Assembly (NCBI GenBank): GCA_913048545.1
Contig: CAJWWH010000064.1
Location: forward strand, 1 to 9,709
DNA length: 9,709 nt
Direction: 5' to 3'
Source of the DNA: an uncultured Opitutia bacterium
Lineage (GTDB): Bacteria; Verrucomicrobiota; Verrucomicrobiae; Opitutales; MB11C04
Shown: piece after piece, positions 1 to 6,209 of the stretch
How the letters are laid out: each line of letters begins with the position of its first letter
How positions within the stretch are numbered: position 1 is the stretch's first letter
The notes under the pieces: generated by a model
Told to the model about the DNA's origin: nothing
What the model saw: the letters and a program-made list of their open reading frames with translations, nothing else
Database searches by the model: none
Translations under genes and position numbers: made by a program

Positions 1-1108
1 TTGCCTTCATTTGGGGAGTCGAAACGATTAGCGGAACACGGGTGGCAATTTCATAATTTGTAGCTTTTCCCCAAATGCCCATTTCCCCCAAATGCCACCC
101 ATGATCCCCCCAGACTACAATCACGGTATTATCACGGATACCAGCTTCGTCCAAGGCATCGAGCATTAAACCAATCTGAGCATCCACATAACTGACACAG
201 GCATAATAACCATGCAGAAGAGTTTTGGACAATTCCGGTCCAATCTCGCCTTTCTTGGGAATACCGTGCCTCGTGCGTAACTCGAAAGAAGCATGCAATC
301 CAGTGGCTGCTCCGCTATCGGGTCCGTCTGTCTGGTCAGCCAATATAATTTTATCACGGTCGTACATCTCCCAGTATTTTTGGGGAGCCACAAAATTGAG
401 GTGTGGCTTTTTAAAGCCAAGGGCCAGGAAAAGAGGCTGTTTAGGCTTCTCCTCCAAGTGATCCTTCAGAGTGGCAATAGCAAGTTGGGTACTGTATCCG
501 TCCGCATAGGCATGGTCAGGCACATCCGCCGACTCATATGCGGGGCCATGAATTAATCCACCCGATCCATTCTGTCCGTACCGGGCAAGCATGGCTTCCT
601 TGTTTCGGGCCCATAGGTTTTGGTTTTCAGTTCGGGCGTATCCTCCCGGTAAATTTATTCTTTTTACCGGACAGCGATTCAGTGCGGGGTTTCGGCTCCA
701 GGAATGGGCATCATCTGTCATCCGGCCGTGATAAATTTTCCCGCAATACACCGCCTCGTATCCATTTTTTATAAAATGCTGGGGCAAGGTTACGATATTT
801 GGATTCAAATCACGAAAGTATGCGGTGTTTTCAATCACCCCAATCTCATCCGGCCGAGCACCCGTCATGAGGCTGGCACGGGAAGGACTGCAAATAGACT
901 GCTGGCAATACGCCCGTTCAAACCGCCTGCCTTCACCCGCCAACTTGTCAAGATTAGGCGACTTGGCTATCGGTGACCCATAACACCCGAGCTCAGGTCT
1001 TAAATCATCAATGGCAATGAAAAGAATATGGGGATTACTTTTACCGCTAAGAAAAAACGGGGGTAATCCCAAAAAAAACAGATAAATATATAACTTCAGT
1101 TGTGGCAT
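1..1108 (-). CDS. Secreted S1 sulfatase, iduronate-2-sulfatase-like (C-terminus outside window)
   Basis: Hydrolyses sulfate esters, probably on a polysaccharide, outside the cytoplasm. Translating the minus strand from the ATG at 1108-1106 gives 369 residues open to the window edge. Residues 1-22 form a hydrophobic signal peptide (MPQLKLYIYLFFLG...). The sulfatase fold begins with HILFIAIDDLRPELGCYG, where D34 and D35 are expected metal ligands. The formylglycine motif C73-S-P-S-R-A-S-L-M-T-G83 is intact, so activation by a formylglycine-generating enzyme or anSME elsewhere in the genome is needed. GKIYH (K124, H127), KPH (234-236) and GDHGWHLGE (D335, H336) supply the remaining active-site groups. 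These signatures match the iduronate-2-sulfatase-like branch; the true substrate cannot be read from sequence. About 100 to 120 C-terminal residues are expected beyond the edge. The gene is last in the visible series, 114 bases after the histidine phosphatase, and no Shine-Dalgarno precedes its start. Confidence 0.95.
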   Translation of the reverse strand, partial: MPQLKLYIYLFFLGLPPFFLSGKSNPHILFIAIDDLRPELGCYGSPIAKSPNLDKLAGEGRRFERAYCQQSICSPSRASLMTGARPDEIGVIENTAYFRDLNPNIVTLPQHFIKNGYEAVYCGKIYHGRMTDDAHSWSRNPALNRCPVKRINLPGGYARTENQNLWARNKEAMLARYGQNGSGGLIHGPAYESADVPDHAYADGYSTQLAIATLKDHLEEKPKQPLFLALGFKKPHLNFVAPQKYWEMYDRDKIILADQTDGPDSGAATGLHASFELRTRHGIPKKGEIGPELSKTLLHGYYACVSYVDAQIGLMLDALDEAGIRDNTVIVVWGDHGWHLGEMGIWGKATNYEIATRVPLIVSTPQMKA

Positions 1109-1117
1109 ATGAACCGT

Positions 1118-1139
1118 GATCTTTTTCAGTTAAAAGATC
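1118..1139. other. AT-rich inverted repeat before the sulfatase start
   Basis: GATCTTTT at 1118-1125 and AAAAGATC at 1132-1139 are perfect complements around a 6-base loop. The element lies 84 bases beyond the phosphatase stop and 10 bases upstream of the sulfatase ATG. On the transcribed strand no T-run follows it, so it is a poor intrinsic terminator. It could shape the 5' leader of the sulfatase message. In this base composition it could also be chance. Confidence 0.3.
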
Positions 1140-1222
1140 TTGCACAACCCAAAAAGCAAATTTCTTATTAATTTTAGAATTGGGGAACGAACCGAAAGAT
1201 CCGGTCTCATTACCACGATCGG

Positions 1223-1843
1223 TTACTTGAGTTTCCAATCACCCGGAGCAATCTGACCGAGTATTTCAAATTTTCCATTTCCCTGAGGCTCCAATATGAA
1301 ACAAACTCCCTGGGGTTCGGGATAAATGCCGGTGGACGCTTCAAATGGATCATCATGAGCGACAATTATGGTGTTTTTCCCTTTTTCAGGCTTAGTCGAT
1401 AGAAAAGGAACAACCCGTTTTTTCATCGTAGCCATTTGCTCATCGGTGAAATCAGCAAAAGGTAAAAAATTGAGGTCGGCATTTTTTTCATATTCACCGA
1501 ATGCAAGCCAGGAAGTTTGCCATGCCCTAAAGTATTCACTAGTGATCACCTTGCCGACCGGAATATTATAAAATCGAATCGCATTCCCGACATGCACCGC
1601 TTCGTGCCACCCTTTTTCGCTGAGCACTCGTTGGGTCGAACCGTCATTCACATTCGCATTTACCTGATCGGCATAGTCCTTTTCTGTGGATGCATGCCTA
1701 AAATACATGACCAACCCGCCTTTTTGCATTCGCTTAATCAAGGCTTCTTTGGATAACTCATTCCTGGATGTATCCGCATTCCCTTCACTGGACTGAAAGA
1801 AAAAGGATGTGATAAAAACGAGAGAAAATATATATAACTTCAT
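1223..1843 (-). CDS. Secreted histidine phosphatase superfamily protein
   Basis: A 206-residue exported protein of the histidine phosphatase (phosphoglycerate mutase-like) superfamily, which moves phosphate through a phospho-histidine intermediate. Residues 1-23 are a signal peptide (MKLYIFSLVFITSFFF...). The core opens with VMYFRHAST, where R49-H50 would be the phosphate-binding Arg and nucleophilic His; the usual third residue Gly of RHG is Ala here. TSEYFRAWQTS (101-111) matches the conserved S-x-x-x-R-x-x-Q-T element with R106. IIVAHDDPFE places the second catalytic His at H163, followed by Asp. The length suits small single-domain members such as SixA- or Ais-like proteins. The substrate is unknown. 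The gene lies between GH81 and sulfatase genes, so a role on an extracytoplasmic phosphorylated sugar or envelope component is possible but unproven. AAGGG abuts the ATG, too close for a normal ribosome-binding site. Confidence 0.85.
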   Translation of the reverse strand: MKLYIFSLVFITSFFFQSSEGNADTSRNELSKEALIKRMQKGGLVMYFRHASTEKDYADQVNANVNDGSTQRVLSEKGWHEAVHVGNAIRFYNIPVGKVITSEYFRAWQTSWLAFGEYEKNADLNFLPFADFTDEQMATMKKRVVPFLSTKPEKGKNTIIVAHDDPFEASTGIYPEPQGVCFILEPQGNGKFEILGQIAPGDWKLK

Positions 1844-1854
1844 CCCTTTTTATT

Positions 1855-1873
1855 ATTGAGACTCGGTCTCAAT
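1855..1873. promoter_or_regulatory. Perfect 8-3-8 palindrome upstream of the histidine phosphatase
   Basis: ATTGAGAC (1855-1862), loop TCG, GTCTCAAT (1866-1873) is a perfect inverted repeat ending 11 bases upstream of the phosphatase ATG. On the transcribed strand it is followed by A-rich sequence rather than T-rich, so it is not a standard terminator. Its size and symmetry suit the operator of a dimeric repressor or a stable hairpin in the 5' leader that limits ribosome access. No cognate regulator gene is in the window. Confidence 0.4.
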
Positions 1874-1895
1874 TGCAACTCAAAATGAACAGGTC

Positions 1896-1924
1896 ATTAT
1901 AAATTGCTGAACAAGTGGAGCCCA
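1896..1924 (-). promoter_or_regulatory. Possible promoter for the histidine phosphatase
   Basis: The minus strand carries a consensus TATAAT at 1901-1896. At 17 bases spacing lies TGGGCT (1924-1919), only a three-of-six match to TTGACA. Transcription would start near 1889, leaving a leader of about 45 bases that contains the 8-3-8 palindrome. The 88-base gap here is larger than those inside the upstream run, which fits an extra promoter, but the -35 match is poor. Confidence 0.25.
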
Positions 1925-1931
1925 GTGAGGA

Positions 1932-4655
1932 CTAGCGGAGAGGCACCGCCATTAATACCTTGGCGGGTAATTTTCCTTCCATCACTTTCTTCCCTTGCAC
2001 ATAAATCCGGACAGGACGAGGGGAATTGGACAGATTATAAACCAGGGCTGTTCGTTGACCATTCGCTTTTTTCAAAACAATTGAGGTAGGAAGATCAGTG
2101 TAGCTCTCCTTGTCCACCAGTCCGTAAGCCCGGCTTGCATGGGCTAAATAATAGGGAATTCCCGCATGCTTTGGACTGGAAATATTCCATTTCTTTTCAA
2201 TTGCCTCATCTAAAACCTTGCAAATTTCTTCCGGTTGACAAAATGCGGCGTAAGCGGCCGTGACCTGCCCCCAATCACCGTCGATTTTTTCCCAGGTCAT
2301 TTTACCTTTATCCTTTCCCTGTTTCTCAAGCATTTGATTAAGCTGGAAAACCGAATGTTCAGCATGGGCTCCAAAATAATTCATATGTGTCCATGCAGGG
2401 AGCCATTGAATGCCATAGATATGAATCGGTTCGCCGCTGAACCAGGTCCATGCCCCCATGTCCCGGTCGCGCATCACAGAACAAATGGTGGGCTGGTAAT
2501 TCGCCGACCAGTTCGATTGACCCGGTTTTTTCCAACCATATGCATTATTCCAGTACTCATGTACCGCTTCGGTTTCGATGGAATAGCCCATTGCACCAGT
2601 GGCCATCATCTCATCATCCCCAAGAGCGGCTCCAAGGAAAAACATGCCCGCCCAGGAACCCACTGCTTCCGAGGAGGATTCCTGATTATTCCCGTCAAAT
2701 CCACTGGACATCCCACCCGCATAACTGTGACCTCCCCAGCATTCGAATGTGCGAAGTCTTGGATAGCGTGATGAATCACGTTCCCATTCTCCAAATTGTT
2801 TTACCACTTCCGTCACACTCGCACCGTATTTTTTTAACCATACCGGATCATGCATTCCGATCAGAGCGGCACTCATGGCCAAGTAGCCATAGTGGAAATG
2901 ATTATCTGTAAACTGCTCGGAACCGTAAGATGAATTAAATCCAACGAGCCCGGACCAGGGGAGCGGGTATCGGGCGTAATAAAATGCTTTTTCCCCGGGT
3001 TCATAAGTTAACCAGTCCTCCACCACCCTCTTGGCTTCCTTATACAAATCTTTCGCAATCGGAAGTTGTAATTGCCAGGCCATATTAAATGCCTGGCAAG
3101 TCTTAAGCATGGACTTCCCTCCCCAGTAAGTGTCACCTCCCTGTCGCTGATCCTCGGGTTTTTTTAATAACTCATCTCCCCATCGGGTAATAAAATCTGC
3201 CAAAACCTCCTTGCGAAAGGCTGTATCCTTGGGGAGCGGAAACAGAGGAATAATTCCGGTAAATGGCCAGGCAATCTTGAACTCTTTTCCTTTTGCGACC
3301 ACCATTTTACCTCTCCTGGTTATGTATTCCATACCGGTAAGCTTTAGGTCGTGCTCGGTGGTCCGGTAATGATGGGGTACCCAGCCATGCAGAGTCTCTC
3401 CTCCTCCCTCGGTTGCCACTTTCCAAGTGGTGCTGACCCGGCCCTTTTCTTTTTCGTATCTCCAGTCAAATTTAGTATCTCTCGGCACCGCCGCGGCATG
3501 ACTCGTAAAAAGTTCAATTTGGCTGGAATCATTTCTGAGCGCAGCAATGGCGAGCAAAGGACCTTTTACAATCAGGTGATCTGCATCTGGTATCAATTCT
3601 CCCCCAGGGGCAAAAACTCCAAATGTTTTCCCATCATGAACTAAGGTGCCGTTGGGCAGCAGTTTTCCTGGAACTTTCAAATCAATTCCCTTCGGTTCGA
3701 TCCAAACATAAGGCATCCCCCGCCCTAGGGTGACATCGGCTTTTTTGTTTTGGTTTAAATGTAACCGCATGGCCACATGCCAATCGCCCCAATCCAATGT
3801 GGATGCATGGGAAAAAGGCCCTGATTTGGGCGTGTCCGAAAGTTTGGAAAGAACAAAATGATCAGCGGAGATAAAACCCCAGCCTCCTTTCGATTGATCA
3901 ACCAGTTGAACCTTCGCTTTTTTTCCGCGATATTTTTTCAGGTCCCAGGTTCGCCATTCCAAGTCATTATTTTTTTTTCCGACTTCCTGATAAACTGATT
4001 GCTCATCGATAATCAAATGAACCCCAAGAATCTCTTTTTCACTGCCACCTGCCACTTTGAAATGGAGGTAATCTTGTTCGATTAAAAACTCCGGAGAAGT
4101 CGCTTTACCCAAAGCACCGTCATGCCCGTAAAAACTGGCGGCATACCGCTTGCCCACAATTCCTGTGCTTCCATGCTGCGCATGGGTCATAGGAGCATCC
4201 CCAAATGCAGTCCCTTCGAGCTTCCACCCCAAAGTGGACCAATCCTTTTCAAAATCAAAGAGAATTTCTTCCACCGGGTCGGAATCAGGGGTCGGATCGA
4301 TCGGTTCAACCACCAGGGGCTCACCGGCTTCCATTTCCGTTCCATTATGATTCCATTCCGTAGGGTACCAGATTTGAATGCCCTGGGCATTGGCACTTAC
4401 AGTGAAAGGGTAAGCATAGAGCCGACCGGGGAAATCTTTACTTGCCAGCAAGCTGGTCCACCAGTCATTGGTCGGAAGAGGTTTGCCCTTTACCCCCGCT
4501 TCCAAATGAACGGGCTTGGAGAAAAGTTTTTTGATTGAATCATTCTCTGGGGGCTGGTCCGCAAAAGATTGGGCTTCAACTCCCGAACAGGTAATAATGA
4601 GCGGGAGCAATATTGATGCAGTTTTAAATCGATAAAAACAGAAATTATTTTTCAT
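1932..4655 (-). CDS. Secreted GH81 endo-beta-1,3-glucanase with inserted sugar-binding-like module
   Basis: A 907-residue enzyme predicted to cut internal beta-1,3 bonds of laminarin-like glucans. Residues 1-28 are a signal peptide (cleavage near VEA-Q). The GH81 N-terminal beta-sandwich starts with NDWWTSLL (63-70), is interrupted at about 130-272, then resumes with WGDWHVAMRL (289-298) up to about 475. The (alpha/alpha)6 catalytic domain follows to about 845. DNHFHYGY (583-590 region) gives the catalytic acid D584, and GNNQESSSEAVGSWAG gives E659 and E663, the four-apart glutamates of the family. About 60 C-terminal residues look like a small beta domain. The inserted segment has FDFE, WKLEGTAFGDAP, TSPEF and GGWGFISADH, the pattern of the beta-sandwich module found in GH32 levanase-type proteins. 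The start is 33 bases after the DUF1501 stop, suggesting co-transcription; no Shine-Dalgarno is seen. The family call is secure; the inserted module's ligand is unknown. Confidence 0.95.
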   Translation of the reverse strand: MKNNFCFYRFKTASILLPLIITCSGVEAQSFADQPPENDSIKKLFSKPVHLEAGVKGKPLPTNDWWTSLLASKDFPGRLYAYPFTVSANAQGIQIWYPTEWNHNGTEMEAGEPLVVEPIDPTPDSDPVEEILFDFEKDWSTLGWKLEGTAFGDAPMTHAQHGSTGIVGKRYAASFYGHDGALGKATSPEFLIEQDYLHFKVAGGSEKEILGVHLIIDEQSVYQEVGKKNNDLEWRTWDLKKYRGKKAKVQLVDQSKGGWGFISADHFVLSKLSDTPKSGPFSHASTLDWGDWHVAMRLHLNQNKKADVTLGRGMPYVWIEPKGIDLKVPGKLLPNGTLVHDGKTFGVFAPGGELIPDADHLIVKGPLLAIAALRNDSSQIELFTSHAAAVPRDTKFDWRYEKEKGRVSTTWKVATEGGGETLHGWVPHHYRTTEHDLKLTGMEYITRRGKMVVAKGKEFKIAWPFTGIIPLFPLPKDTAFRKEVLADFITRWGDELLKKPEDQRQGGDTYWGGKSMLKTCQAFNMAWQLQLPIAKDLYKEAKRVVEDWLTYEPGEKAFYYARYPLPWSGLVGFNSSYGSEQFTDNHFHYGYLAMSAALIGMHDPVWLKKYGASVTEVVKQFGEWERDSSRYPRLRTFECWGGHSYAGGMSSGFDGNNQESSSEAVGSWAGMFFLGAALGDDEMMATGAMGYSIETEAVHEYWNNAYGWKKPGQSNWSANYQPTICSVMRDRDMGAWTWFSGEPIHIYGIQWLPAWTHMNYFGAHAEHSVFQLNQMLEKQGKDKGKMTWEKIDGDWGQVTAAYAAFCQPEEICKVLDEAIEKKWNISSPKHAGIPYYLAHASRAYGLVDKESYTDLPTSIVLKKANGQRTALVYNLSNSPRPVRIYVQGKKVMEGKLPAKVLMAVPLR

Positions 4656-4688
4656 AGGCTGTCAGTAATACAACCGACAAACTACAAT

Positions 4689-6197
4689 TCAAGCAAGCAC
4701 CTGTTTGATCACATGTCCATGCACATTGGTCAGTCGACGCTCTAATCCGTTATGATAATAAGTTAAACGTTCATGATCCAATCCCATGAGATGAAGAATT
4801 GTGGCATTAAAATCATACACACTCGATTTACCCTCCACACTCTTAAATCCAAAATTATCGCTCTCCCCGTAACTGTATCCTTTTTTCACCCCGGCTCCGG
4901 CGAAAAAACAGGTAAATGCATCCGGATTGTGATCACGACCAGTTCCGTTCCCCTGGAGGAAGGGCATACGACCAAACTCAGTGCACCAAACGACCAGCGT
5001 GTTTTGGAGCATTCCTCTTCTCTTCATGTCACTGATTAAAGCGGCGGTGGGCTGATCCATAATCTCAGCCTGCATCGCGTGAGTCTTGTCAATATTGCTG
5101 TGGGAATCCCAGTTGGTAATTCCATTACCACCCGAAGGATCACTTCCATTAAAAAGTTGAACGACCCGCACGCCTTTTTCGAGCAGTCTTCTCGCCAAGA
5201 TACAATTTTTGGCATACTCCTTCTTCAAGTTGGTTCCGGAATCCGTACCGTATTCTTTCTGAATTGAAACGGGTTCATTGGAAATATCCATGACATCCGG
5301 AATGGAAGTCTGCATTCTGCCGGCGAGTTCGTAACTCGCTATGCGTGCGGCCAGATCCGCATCTCCGGGGAATTTTTCCATGTGCTTCCCATTAAGCCGT
5401 TGCAATAAACTAACAGTCGAACGGTCATCCGCTGAGGTGTAGGAAGCCGGGCGGGATAAATTAGCAGGAGGATTCTTGGCGTTAAAATCAGTTCCCTGAA
5501 AAGCGGCGGGAAGAAAACCGTTCCCAAAGTTGTTCTTTCCCGAACGGGCAGGACCACGGGGGTCATTGATGGCCACGAATGCCGGGAGTTCCTCATTTTC
5601 AGACCCCAACGCGTAAGTCGCCCAGGAACCAAAAGAAGGAAATCCTTCCATTGTGAAACCAGTGTTTAAGAAATTCTCCCCCTGTGGATGGGCACTGGTT
5701 TGGGTGTGCAAAGAATGAACGAAGCAGAAATCATCCGCCAATTCACCCAAATTGGGCAAAAGGTCTGAAATCATCTTCCCGCTCTTTCCCTTGGGTTTAA
5801 AATCCCAAAAGGGCTTGGCAATGTTTCCCGATGGACCTTCGAAGGTGACCGCGGGCATGCCCGGTGGTTTTTTCCCGTGATATTTGATCAGGTCGGGCTT
5901 ATAATCAAATGTGTCCACATGACTGACGGCACCGGGGCAAAAAATAATCAAAACTTGCTGTGCTGGAGTATCAAAATGTGCTGATCGTGAGGAATAGGGG
6001 TTATCCGGATCAATATCAGGTCGAATCGGCGATTTACCACTAAAACTGGTCGGGTCATTCGACGCAAATAATCCATCCTTGCTTAACAGCTGTGACAATC
6101 CCAAAGCCCCAATCGAAAATCCTGTGTTTTTCATAAAACCCCGACGGTTAAGAAGGGACCGTCCAATCGGAGAGATATTTTCTTCGCTATTTATCAT
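4689..6197 (-). CDS. DUF1501 family protein with Tat-type leader
   Basis: A 502-residue member of DUF1501, an alkaline-phosphatase/sulfatase-fold family abundant in PVC bacteria and of unestablished activity. The N-terminus holds a twin-arginine motif N17-R-R-G-F-M-K23 followed by a hydrophobic stretch (SIGALGLSQLL), so export in folded form is likely. Family landmarks are intact: PGAVSHVDTFDYKP (S92, H93, D95), HTQTSAHPQGENFLNTG, NWDSHSN (D364, H366), TEFGRMP (E407) and GRDHNPDAFT (D422, H423). These probably form a metal site like that of sulfatases, but there is no Cys/Ser-x-P-x-R formylglycine motif, so it should not be called a sulfatase. It starts 12 bases after the PSCyt1/PSD1 stop, the pairing normally seen for this family, which implies the two act together. 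No Shine-Dalgarno precedes the ATG. Confidence 0.93.
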   Translation of the reverse strand: MINSEENISPIGRSLLNRRGFMKNTGFSIGALGLSQLLSKDGLFASNDPTSFSGKSPIRPDIDPDNPYSSRSAHFDTPAQQVLIIFCPGAVSHVDTFDYKPDLIKYHGKKPPGMPAVTFEGPSGNIAKPFWDFKPKGKSGKMISDLLPNLGELADDFCFVHSLHTQTSAHPQGENFLNTGFTMEGFPSFGSWATYALGSENEELPAFVAINDPRGPARSGKNNFGNGFLPAAFQGTDFNAKNPPANLSRPASYTSADDRSTVSLLQRLNGKHMEKFPGDADLAARIASYELAGRMQTSIPDVMDISNEPVSIQKEYGTDSGTNLKKEYAKNCILARRLLEKGVRVVQLFNGSDPSGGNGITNWDSHSNIDKTHAMQAEIMDQPTAALISDMKRRGMLQNTLVVWCTEFGRMPFLQGNGTGRDHNPDAFTCFFAGAGVKKGYSYGESDNFGFKSVEGKSSVYDFNATILHLMGLDHERLTYYHNGLERRLTNVHGHVIKQVLA

Positions 6198-6209
6198 GAT
6201 TGAAAATGT

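Noticed and set aside
1..1108. Sulfatase as a broken gene or pseudogene
   Set aside because: The frame runs without stop from the signal peptide through all active-site motifs to the window edge; the truncation is due only to the window boundary.
1047..1238. 63-codon minus-strand frame spanning the phosphatase-sulfatase gap
   Set aside because: It overlaps the sulfatase signal peptide in another frame and the phosphatase 3' end; no family resemblance. The true sulfatase start at 1108 explains the region.
2235..2771. 178-codon open frame on the plus strand opposite the GH81 gene
   Set aside because: It lies wholly antisense to a well-conserved catalytic domain, has a Cys/Pro/His-rich composition typical of antisense frames, no signal or recognisable domain.
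4122..4538. 138-codon plus-strand open frame opposite the GH81 N-terminal region
   Set aside because: Antisense to an intact gene, no recognisable motif, no ribosome-binding site or promoter.
4689..6197. Calling the DUF1501 protein a sulfatase
   Set aside because: The fold family is related, but there is no Cys/Ser-x-P-x-R formylglycine motif; sulfate ester cleavage is not supported.
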